Source: Archaeoglobaceae archaeon (lineage in GTDB: Archaea; Halobacteriota; Archaeoglobi; Archaeoglobales; Archaeoglobaceae). Taken from it: a stretch of 5,263 nucleotides of DNA. A program made the translations under genes and the position numbers. The notes under the pieces were generated by a model. That model did no database searches, was not told the DNA's origin, and worked only from the letters and a program-made list of their open reading frames with translations. Below, in pieces: positions 1 through 5,263 of this stretch (positions within the stretch are counted from its first letter, which is position 1; each line of letters starts with the position of its first letter). The stretch lies in NCBI GenBank assembly GCA_025058955.1, contig JANXDV010000070.1, positions 1 to 5,263 on the forward strand, given 5' to 3'.

Positions 1-1317
1 TATGTCCTTGTCGAAAGAATGCTCCAAGACGGTGTAGGTTATTCTGTCGAGTCCAAAAGAGGGCTCGATGACATGAGGAACAACTCTTTCCCCAGTTACC
101 TCTTCTTCAACTTCCTGAATCGTGTAGAACTCCTTTCCAAGCTTTATTTTCTCTCCATCCACTTCGATCTCGATCTCCTCTGAGCTTACCTCAATCTTTT
201 CAAGAGCTTCAACGATCTTTTTTGCCTTTGATTTAAAAACTGGTCCGATTGCATTCATCTTTGGGACCACTTTTTTCTTTTTAACAACTATTGGTTCCGT
301 ATAAGGAATAAAAACGCTTAAATCTTCTCCGCTAAATTTAATGTGCCTCGAAAGATCGTAATTTGTTCTATCCGCAATTCCAACGATCTCGATCCATCCA
401 TAGCTCGTCAAGGCTTCAGCATCCCAGCAGTCGGTAGCGTAATGTGCCTTTTCATCATCTTTATGCTGTCTAAATCGGAGCTTCTCATCTTTTAAGCCAA
501 TGGAAAGCAAGAATCTTCTTGTTTTTCCTATAAAATAGGCAAGAACTTCGTTTGCAATGATCCCTTTCTCTACAGCCTCTTCAAGAGTGATCTTGTGCGT
601 TTTGTCAAACTTATCAACGAGTGTTAGCAGATCTTTTGCAACTTCTTTGAAATTTGGATGCTTCTTCTCTGCTGGATGAACAAAAAATTCTAATTCTGCT
701 TGATTGAACTCTCTAAGTCTTATAACTCCCTGCCTTGGACTAATTTCATTTCTAAACGCTCTGCCAATCTGTGCAACACCGAAAGGAAGCTTATCTCTAA
801 AGTAGTTGGAGAGCCTTTTGAAGGCTATAAAGATCCCTTGAGCGGTTTCTGGGCGAAGATATCCGAGCTTGCCTTTTCCAGCGCCTATTCTTGTAGAGAA
901 CATCAAGTTCATTGGAAAAGGTTCTCCGAAGTTGCCACCACATTCACACTTTAGCTCATAGACTTCCATAACTTCTTTTATAGCATCTTTCGTTGGCTCA
1001 ACTTCAAGATTTAGTTTCTCCTTGACGTAGTGATCCGCTCTGTATACTCTTCCGCACTTTTGACATTCAATCGCGGTGTCGACGAAAGAATTTGCGTGTC
1101 CAGAAGCAATGAAGACTTCTTCAATACCAACGAGTGGAGTGTCGATCTCTGCAGCTCTCTCGCCTATGACAAAGAATTCACGCCATACATTCTCGATTTT
1201 TCTTCTGAGATTGTTACCAAGAGGAGCATAATCTATAAATCCCGCCATACCTCCATATATCTCAAAAGATTGCCAGAGAAAGCCACGTCGAATAAGCATT
1301 TCCATAAGCTCGCTCAT
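1..1317 (-). CDS. glyS: Glycyl-tRNA synthetase, class II, archaeal/eukaryotic alpha2 type (C-terminus cut by window edge)
   Basis: Cytoplasmic enzyme that activates glycine with ATP and charges tRNA-Gly. The 439 codons visible stay open to the left edge. The N-terminal catalytic core carries RRGFLWQSFEIYGG (about 10-23) and DYAPLG (29-34), typical of this GlyRS type, then HANSFVD (74-80). A zinc-ribbon-like pair follows, CQKC at 85-88 and CEC at 124-126. RPETAQG (155-161), the class II motif 2 arginine in FRNE (188-191), GIADRTNYDL (313-322) and motif 3 PSFGLDR (419-425) complete the core. The family usually has about 570 residues, so roughly the last 130, the anticodon-binding domain, lie outside. 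ATG at 1317-1315 is chosen because an in-frame TAA lies 24 bases upstream with no ATG, GTG or TTG between. No Shine-Dalgarno is visible, so the mRNA may be leaderless. It is transcribed divergently from purQ. Product call is secure. Confidence 0.97.
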   Translation of the reverse strand, partial: MSELMEMLIRRGFLWQSFEIYGGMAGFIDYAPLGNNLRRKIENVWREFFVIGERAAEIDTPLVGIEEVFIASGHANSFVDTAIECQKCGRVYRADHYVKEKLNLEVEPTKDAIKEVMEVYELKCECGGNFGEPFPMNLMFSTRIGAGKGKLGYLRPETAQGIFIAFKRLSNYFRDKLPFGVAQIGRAFRNEISPRQGVIRLREFNQAELEFFVHPAEKKHPNFKEVAKDLLTLVDKFDKTHKITLEEAVEKGIIANEVLAYFIGKTRRFLLSIGLKDEKLRFRQHKDDEKAHYATDCWDAEALTSYGWIEIVGIADRTNYDLSRHIKFSGEDLSVFIPYTEPIVVKKKKVVPKMNAIGPVFKSKAKKIVEALEKIEVSSEEIEIEVDGEKIKLGKEFYTIQEVEEEVTGERVVPHVIEPSFGLDRITYTVLEHSFDKDI

Positions 1318-1335
1318 GCAAGAACGAATGCTTTC

Positions 1336-1347
1336 AACTTAAAAGTT
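1336..1347. repeat. Short palindrome AACTT-AA-AAGTT in the divergent promoter
   Basis: Perfect 5-base arms around a 2-base spacer, overlapping the proposed glyS TATA box. Its left part, AACTTAAA (1336-1343), recurs exactly at 1361-1368 inside the neighbouring palindrome. It may simply be a symmetric TATA box or half of a repressor operator; the sequence alone does not decide. Confidence 0.55.
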
Positions 1348-1354
1348 TTTAGGA

Positions 1355-1368
1355 TTTAAGAACTTAAA
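1355..1368. repeat. Short palindrome TTTAAG-AA-CTTAAA in the divergent promoter
   Basis: Perfect 6-base arms around a 2-base spacer. It overlaps the proposed purQ TATA box and could serve either direction because of its symmetry. It shares AACTTAAA with the palindrome at 1336-1347, with the repeat units offset by 25 bases. It could be a two-way TATA element or an operator site. Confidence 0.55.
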
Positions 1369-1410
1369 CGCAGACGCAACACTAATAACCCCTGCCACGG
1401 CAAAGTGCTT

Positions 1411-2217
1411 ATGGATCTCAGTGAGATCAGGGTTGCGGTTCTCAGAATTGAGGGCACGAATTGCGAAGAGGAAACAGCAAATGCTTTCAGAAATTTTGGA
1501 ATTCATGCTGAGCTCGTTCATTTGAAACAGTTTTACAGCGACATGATAAGGTATGAAGAGCAGAGGAGTATTTTTGACTATCATTGTATCGTTTTTCCGG
1601 GCGGTTTTTCTGCGGGAGATTATGTTCGTGCGGGAGCAATATTCTCTGCAAGGGTTAAGAGCGTTTTAAGAAAAGATCTTGAGGAGTTCATTAAACTTGG
1701 CTATCCTATCCTTGGAATTTGCAATGGTTTTCAGATCCTTGCGGAACTTGGCGCATTACCAGGGTTTGATGAGGATAAACCGATCGCAGATAAACCAGAG
1801 ATGGCCTTGGCTATAAACGATTCTGGGAGATTTGAATGCAGAATGACATTGCTAAAGAAAGAGAGCTCAAGATGTATTTTTACAAAGAGAGTCGAGAAAG
1901 AGATCTTGAAAATTCCCGTCGCCCATGCAGAAGGGAAAGTAGTTTTTCCAAAGGAGAGAGAATCGGAATTTTTGGATCAGCTCCTTGAAAACGAACAGAT
2001 CGTATTTAGATACGTTGATGAAAAGGGAAATTATGCGGGATATCCATGGAATCCGAATGGAAGTTTCTACAACATCGCTGGAATTTCAAATGCAACTCAA
2101 ACAGTCTTCGGACTCATGCCTCATCCAGAGAGAGTTTTCTTAGATCATCGAAGCGGAAAATATGGAGACGGATATTATATATTCAGAAGTGTCATCGAGT
2201 ATCTTGAGAAGCTATGA
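1411..2217 (+). CDS. purQ: Phosphoribosylformylglycinamidine synthase subunit PurQ (glutaminase)
   Basis: Class I glutamine amidotransferase that supplies ammonia to PurL for converting FGAR to FGAM in de novo purine synthesis; in archaea PurQ, PurL and PurS are separate subunits. Of 268 residues, the N-terminus VAVLRIEGTNCEEE (8-21) is the PurQ hallmark. FPGGFSAGDY (62-71) follows. GICNGFQ (102-108) holds the nucleophile Cys104, and LMPHPER (235-241) holds the catalytic His238 and Glu240. IPVAHAEG (168-175) is also typical. Length is normal for the archaeal form and all catalytic residues are present. ATG at 1411 is preferred; a GTG two codons upstream (1405) is in frame and possible, but the family N-terminus fits the ATG. 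Its TGA overlaps the next gene's ATG, so it probably heads a four-gene operon. purL and purS are not in the window. Confidence 0.96.
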   Translation: MDLSEIRVAVLRIEGTNCEEETANAFRNFGIHAELVHLKQFYSDMIRYEEQRSIFDYHCIVFPGGFSAGDYVRAGAIFSARVKSVLRKDLEEFIKLGYPILGICNGFQILAELGALPGFDEDKPIADKPEMALAINDSGRFECRMTLLKKESSRCIFTKRVEKEILKIPVAHAEGKVVFPKERESEFLDQLLENEQIVFRYVDEKGNYAGYPWNPNGSFYNIAGISNATQTVFGLMPHPERVFLDHRSGKYGDGYYIFRSVIEYLEKL

Positions 2218-3008
2218 ATGCTGAATCGATGAAGTTAAAAGTCTCAGACTACATGACGAGAAATGTTTACACTTTAAAGCCGGAAAACACTGTGGCGGAT
2301 ACAATTGAGTTGATTAAAAGAACAGGTCATGATAGTTTTCCTGTTATAGATTCAAACATGAGGGTCATTGGCTATATCTCTGCGGTTGATATCGTTGGAG
2401 TCGATCCAAATGTGAAGGTGGAGAATGTGATGTCTAAACAGCTCTACGTTGCACGAGAATTCATGGATCTCCGCGACGCAGCAAGAATCATGTTCCGCAC
2501 TGGACATTCTAAGCTTCCAGTTGTTGATGAGCACGACAGACTTGTTGGCATAATCTCGAATGCGGATGTGATCAGAAGTCAGATCGAGAGAGCGGATCCT
2601 TCGAAGGTGGAGAAATTAAGAACGACGATTGAAAAAGTTCATGGAGTGAAAACTGAGGTTCACATAGGAAAGATTGAGGTTTCAAAGCTGATTCCAACAC
2701 AGAGCAAGGTTTATGCGGATGAGTTGAAGGGAAGAATTCACGAGATCAAGCGTGGACTCGCGGAGCCGGTAATTGTCATAAAAAAAGATTCTCGGTTCTT
2801 TCTTGTGGATGGACATCACAGAGCGATTGCAGCCTTAAAGCTTGGAATAGAGAAGCTTGAAGCCTATATTATAGAAGTAAATGGAGATTTTGAGCTCGGA
2901 ATTGAGAAAATGGCTAAGAAAAAAGGTTTGAACTCGCTAAAAGATGTCGAAATAATCGAAGATGTCCCACATCCACTTGTAGAGATCACCTTCAGGAACA
3001 TGGGATAG
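2214..3008 (+). CDS. Two-CBS-domain protein with C-terminal ParB/Srx/SerK-fold domain
   Basis: 264 residues of uncertain function. Two CBS repeats fill the first half (about 9-61 and 69-121), each with the usual pattern: VSDYM or VENVM, then GHDSFPVID or GHSKLPVVD, then VIGYIS or LVGIIS. Such pairs bind adenine nucleotides or S-adenosylmethionine in other proteins. From about 152 to 222 comes a ParB/sulfiredoxin-like domain: VSKLIPTQSK, EPVIVIKKD, then VDGHHRAIAALKLG with DGHHR at 199-203. The last 40 residues are unassigned. CBS proteins of this kind have often been labelled IMP dehydrogenase, but there is no IMPDH barrel or catalytic Cys loop here. The closest characterised relative by fold is the archaeal ADP-dependent free serine kinase SerK, yet the position of its catalytic Glu (in PHE) appears to be Gln163 here (PTQ). 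There is no helix-turn-helix of plasmid ParB. The ATG overlaps the purQ stop (ATGA), implying coupled translation; Met6 at 2229 is an alternative start. Domain call is firm, function is not. Confidence 0.88.
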   Translation: MNAESMKLKVSDYMTRNVYTLKPENTVADTIELIKRTGHDSFPVIDSNMRVIGYISAVDIVGVDPNVKVENVMSKQLYVAREFMDLRDAARIMFRTGHSKLPVVDEHDRLVGIISNADVIRSQIERADPSKVEKLRTTIEKVHGVKTEVHIGKIEVSKLIPTQSKVYADELKGRIHEIKRGLAEPVIVIKKDSRFFLVDGHHRAIAALKLGIEKLEAYIIEVNGDFELGIEKMAKKKGLNSLKDVEIIEDVPHPLVEITFRNMG

Positions 3009-3010
3009 TT

Positions 3011-3295
3011 ATGAAGTTTATGATCTGGGTTGCAAACTTAGAATCAAAGAAAACGAGGGCTGAAGGTAGAAAGATTGCCAAAAGATTTGCTGTGCCAAAT
3101 TTAAGACTTCAAGAAGTTGCGCAGGCTTGCAAGGAACTTGGACTGAATTTTCAGATTGAGAACAAGAAATATCCAAGAAGTTGGTGGGAAGAGGGTGGGA
3201 GGGTTGTGGTTGAAAGCTCTATTAATAAAACAAAGCTCATGTTGGAAATAGCAAGTAAAGTTCTTGAAATGAGAGAAAAAAGGAAAAAGAAATGA
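3011..3295 (+). CDS. srp19: Signal recognition particle 19 kDa protein (SRP19)
   Basis: RNA-binding protein that clamps the tips of helices 6 and 8 of 7S SRP RNA and lets SRP54 bind, for co-translational targeting of membrane and secreted proteins. The 94 residues show the whole archaeal SRP19 pattern: an opening strand MKFMIWVANL, then SKKTRAEGRK (12-21), RFAVPN (25-30), KELGL (41-45), and KYPRSWWEEGGRVVVE (53-68). The tail is lysine/arginine rich (MREKRKKK). Archaeal SRP19 usually has 90-105 residues, so it is complete. ATG at 3011 starts 2 bases after the preceding stop and gives the expected N-terminus. No strong Shine-Dalgarno is seen, so reinitiation after the upstream gene is likely. 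Its TGA overlaps the methyltransferase ATG. The identification is secure. Confidence 0.96.
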   Translation: MKFMIWVANLESKKTRAEGRKIAKRFAVPNLRLQEVAQACKELGLNFQIENKKYPRSWWEEGGRVVVESSINKTKLMLEIASKVLEMREKRKKK

Positions 3296-4263
3296 GATAT
3301 CTTTTTTTACTCTCTGGTGAGAACCTCGAATTGGCAAAAGCTGAAGTTTTAAGCCTTGCAAAAGCCTTTGGCAAAATATTGAGCTACGATTTAGATGAAC
3401 GCATTTTTTCGCTCAACTTTGCAGGAGAGCAATTTTTTGAACGTCTTGCTTTATCTCATGAAGTTTGTGAGGCGATCTTCTCTTGTTCCATGAGTGAGCT
3501 TCAAAAAGAATTCGAGAAGCTATCCTTTGAGGGTTCTTGCTGTGTTCGCGTGAGCGGAATTGGAATGAAGTCAGATCAAGAGCTGGAAAAAAAGCTTGGA
3601 GCAATTTTATGGAAAAAAGGTGCACAGATCGACTTGAGAAATCCAGAAAATTTGATAAGAGTTTACATAACTCCAAGATCTTGCCATGTTGGTTTTCTGA
3701 GATTCAAGCAGAACAAAAAGCAATTTAGGGAAAGATTGCCGAATAAAAGACCCTTCTTTATGCCTGTAGTGATTTTGCCAAAGTTGTCTCGAGCGATTTT
3801 AAACTTAGTCTCGCTGAAAAGTGGACGTATTCTTGACCCAATGTGTGGAACCGGATCTTTTTTGATCGAAGCGGGACTAATGGGTTTCGAAGTATTTGGA
3901 ATGGACTTCTATAGAGACATCGTTAAGGGTTGTAGAAAAAATCTTGAGTTTTTTAATCTTAAAGGAGAAGTTCTTCAAGGCGATGTTAGGGAGATGCCCT
4001 TCAAAGACGAATCTTTTGATGGAATTGCAACAGATTATCCATACTTCAGGGCAACGAGAAGTGGAACAAAAGATGAGCTATACAATAAGAGTTTTCAAGA
4101 GATCTCAAGGGTTTTGAGAAAAGGTTGTAGAGCGGTTCTTGTGACAAATTTGGAGCTTAAGGAATTGCCTTTCAAGGTAATTTTCAAGATCGACCACAGA
4201 GTTCATGGTTCTCTCACGAGGAGAATATACGTTGTTGAAAAATTTGAAAATGTGCCTGAATGA
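3292..4263 (+). CDS. THUMP-domain RNA methyltransferase, probably tRNA (guanine-10-N2)-methyltransferase (Trm-G10 family)
   Basis: 323 residues, near the usual 330 of archaeal Trm-G10, which makes m2G and m2,2G at position 10 of tRNA using S-adenosylmethionine. The N-terminal part (about 1-130) is a ferredoxin-like plus THUMP RNA-binding module; its core is VRVSGIG (85-91), KKLGAILW (100-107) and IDLRNPENLIRVYI (113-126). A linker with NKRPFFMP (151-158) and PKLSRAILNL (163-172) matches the Trm-G10/Trm11 pattern. The Rossmann domain has motif I LDPMCGTGSF (181-190), an acidic end of strand 2 in GMDF (203-206), GDVREMPF (230-237) and motif IV TDYPYF (247-252). Family members usually have D-P-P-Y-G there, so Tyr249 and Phe252 are departures. 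The Asp and second Pro-Tyr needed to hold the target amino group are kept. It overlaps srp19 by 4 bases (ATGA) and ends 42 bases before argS. The methyltransferase call is strong; the exact tRNA position is inferred. Confidence 0.87.
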   Translation: MRYLFLLSGENLELAKAEVLSLAKAFGKILSYDLDERIFSLNFAGEQFFERLALSHEVCEAIFSCSMSELQKEFEKLSFEGSCCVRVSGIGMKSDQELEKKLGAILWKKGAQIDLRNPENLIRVYITPRSCHVGFLRFKQNKKQFRERLPNKRPFFMPVVILPKLSRAILNLVSLKSGRILDPMCGTGSFLIEAGLMGFEVFGMDFYRDIVKGCRKNLEFFNLKGEVLQGDVREMPFKDESFDGIATDYPYFRATRSGTKDELYNKSFQEISRVLRKGCRAVLVTNLELKELPFKVIFKIDHRVHGSLTRRIYVVEKFENVPE

Positions 4264-4270
4264 GATATTC

Positions 4271-4305
4271 GGTGAAATATTTAAATCACAACTTTAACTT
4301 AGCTC
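4271..4305 (+). promoter_or_regulatory. argS promoter with BRE and TATA box, leaderless spacing
   Basis: GGTGAA (4271-4276) reads as a purine-rich BRE followed directly by ATATTTAAAT (4277-4286), a strong archaeal TATA box containing the palindrome ATTTAAAT. Its centre lies about 25 bases before the argS ATG at 4306, so transcription should begin at or within a few bases of the start codon. No Shine-Dalgarno is present in the gap, in keeping with a leaderless mRNA. It suggests argS is transcribed separately from the purQ cluster, although readthrough is possible since no T-rich terminator is seen. Confidence 0.8.
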
Positions 4306-5263
4306 ATGTTCCTCAATCTCATAAGGGATGCGATTCAAAGCTTAGGAGAATTTGGAGATGAAAGATTTATAAAAGAAAGTGAGCATGCGGATCTTGCAAC
4401 AACTATAGCTTTCAAAATAGCGAAAGAAAGAAGCGCAGATCCACAGAAGGTTGCAAACGAGATCTTAGAGAAGATCACTCCAAAAGGCTATGTTGGAAAA
4501 ATTGAAAGTGTTAATGGCTACATAAATCTCTTTGCAAACTACGAATTCCTTGAAGACACGATCGACGTGATCCTGAGCGATGACAACTATGGATCACTTG
4601 GAATGAGGGGTAAAATTCTCATAGAGCACACTTCCGCAAATCCAGATGGTCCGCTTCACATAGGGCACATTCGAAATTCCATAATTGGAGACACCTTAGC
4701 AAGAATTTTCAGAAAAGCGGGTTTTGATGTGAGAACTCATTACTACATCAACGACATGGGGAGACAGATGGCCATAACTGTGCTCGGCGTTGAAAAATTT
4801 GGCTTGTCGAATAAAAAGCCAGATCATGCGATTGCCGATGCCTACATCTCCGCAAACAGATTGCTTGAAAAAGAGCCTGAGCTTGAGAAAAGAGTAGAAG
4901 AGTTGATGCAGAGATACGAGATGCTGGAAGAAGAAACTGCAAAGAAGTTCAGAAGTGCTATTGAAAAGGCGATGGATGGGATTAAAGCTACAATGAGGAG
5001 AATTAATGTAGAACATGACGAATTTGTCTGGGAAAGCGATTACATTAGAAATGGCTATGTCGAGAAGATCTTGAAGGCTCTTGATTCAAAAAAGTTGATA
5101 AAGAAAGAAAAGGCTTGGATCATAGAGCTTGAGGGTTTTGAGAAGGAAGTTGTAATAAGAAGAGAGAATGGGACTTCTCTCTACATCACGAGAGATCTGG
5201 CTTACCATTTGTGGAAGAGCGAGAATTTTGAGAGGATGATCAACGTATGGGGAGCGGATCACA
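4306..5263 (+). CDS. argS: Arginyl-tRNA synthetase, class Ia (C-terminus cut by window edge)
   Basis: Cytoplasmic enzyme that charges tRNA-Arg with arginine. The 319 codons seen are open to the right edge. Residues 1-90 form the ArgRS-specific N-terminal Add-1 domain that contacts the D-loop of the tRNA, including KGYVGKIESVNGYINL (60-75). The catalytic domain follows with EHTSANPDGPLHIGHIRNS (107-125), where HIGH (118-121) is the class I ATP-binding signature. Next come YYINDMGRQ (146-154), the helical insert rich in Glu and Lys, and SLYITRDLAY (291-300). The window stops in WGADH (315-319), just before the tRNA-binding half; the KMSK-region and the anticodon-binding domain lie outside. The full protein should have about 550 residues. 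ATG at 4306 is chosen because it sits at the leaderless distance from a strong TATA box and gives the normal family N-terminus. Identification is secure. Confidence 0.97.
   Translation, partial: MFLNLIRDAIQSLGEFGDERFIKESEHADLATTIAFKIAKERSADPQKVANEILEKITPKGYVGKIESVNGYINLFANYEFLEDTIDVILSDDNYGSLGMRGKILIEHTSANPDGPLHIGHIRNSIIGDTLARIFRKAGFDVRTHYYINDMGRQMAITVLGVEKFGLSNKKPDHAIADAYISANRLLEKEPELEKRVEELMQRYEMLEEETAKKFRSAIEKAMDGIKATMRRINVEHDEFVWESDYIRNGYVEKILKALDSKKLIKKEKAWIIELEGFEKEVVIRRENGTSLYITRDLAYHLWKSENFERMINVWGADH

Larger units (their letters stand above)
1318..1410. promoter_or_regulatory. Divergent glyS/purQ promoter region
   Basis: This 93-base, AT-rich gap must hold both promoters. For glyS (minus strand), CTTTTAAG at 1345-1338 is centred about 25 bases before the ATG, the distance expected of a TATA box when transcription begins at or next to the start codon. 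For purQ (plus strand), the best TATA candidate is CTTAAA at 1363-1368, which would put the transcript start near 1390 and leave a short leader of about 20 bases. A weaker AT-rich stretch at 1382-1389 (CTAATAAC) lies at the leaderless distance. No strong Shine-Dalgarno precedes purQ. The TATA assignments are inference from spacing and composition. Confidence 0.6.

Noticed and set aside
700..1359. Plus-strand open frames at 700-954 and 1030-1359
   Set aside because: They lie antisense to the clear glyS coding sequence, have low-complexity, unrecognisable proteins, and no promoter or ribosome-binding site of their own.
1339..1584. Minus-strand open frame across the start of purQ
   Set aside because: It overlaps the well-conserved PurQ N-terminus and the divergent promoter; its protein resembles no known family.
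1766..2540. TGATGA strings resembling C/D box sRNA box C (near 1769 and 2525)
   Set aside because: They fall inside conserved coding sequence as ordinary Asp-Glu or Asp-Glu-Asp codons, and no paired D and D'/C' boxes at proper spacing were seen.
2214..3008. Calling the CBS protein an IMP dehydrogenase or a plasmid-type ParB
   Set aside because: There is no IMPDH TIM barrel or catalytic Cys loop, and no ParB helix-turn-helix or centromere-binding region; only the CBS pair and the small DGHHR-containing fold are present.
4696..5016. Minus-strand open frames inside argS (4696-5016 and 4748-4942)
   Set aside because: Antisense shadows of the conserved ArgRS catalytic domain; they overlap each other in different frames and carry no recognisable motif.
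1..5263. Mobile elements, CRISPR arrays, tRNA or rRNA genes
   Set aside because: No transposase, regular spaced repeats, terminal inverted repeats or tRNA-like T-loop sequence was found on either strand; the window is almost fully covered by six housekeeping-type genes.

Overview
The window reads as ordinary archaeal chromosome, most likely from the Archaeoglobales or a close euryarchaeal relative. The pointers are an archaeal-type SRP19, a stand-alone archaeal PurQ, a Trm-G10-type THUMP methyltransferase, TATA-type promoter elements, and arginine codons dominated by AGA/AGG with frequent ATA isoleucine codons, as in hyperthermophiles. The SRP19 protein in particular looks very like what I remember of the Archaeoglobus fulgidus protein. 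The lineage is an inference; no database was searched.

Layout. Positions 1-1317 (minus strand) hold most of glycyl-tRNA synthetase, which runs off the left edge and lacks its C-terminal anticodon-binding domain here. A 93-base divergent promoter region (1318-1410) carries two short palindromes that share an 8-base direct repeat. On the plus strand follows a tightly packed four-gene cluster: purQ (1411-2217), a two-CBS-domain protein fused to a ParB/sulfiredoxin/SerK-fold domain (2214-3008), srp19 (3011-3295) and a THUMP-Rossmann RNA methyltransferase (3292-4263). The junctions are ATGA overlap, 2-base gap, ATGA overlap, so they are probably co-transcribed and translationally coupled. A 42-base gap with a clear BRE/TATA element precedes argS (4306 to the right edge, truncated), whose spacing suggests leaderless transcription.

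How the genes fit together. Four of the six products serve translation or protein export (GlyRS, ArgRS, SRP19, the predicted tRNA methyltransferase). PurQ is the glutaminase of the fourth step of de novo purine synthesis. The CBS-ParB protein is the least understood gene. Its CBS pair could sense adenine nucleotides, which would suit a gene overlapping purQ, but that is inference. Its SerK-like domain keeps the DGHHR motif and appears to have Gln where the free-serine kinase has its catalytic Glu.

I see no mobile element, CRISPR array, tRNA or rRNA. No gap longer than 300 bases lacks a gene. The window is mostly housekeeping; the CBS-ParB protein and the divergent promoter repeats are the parts most worth a second look.
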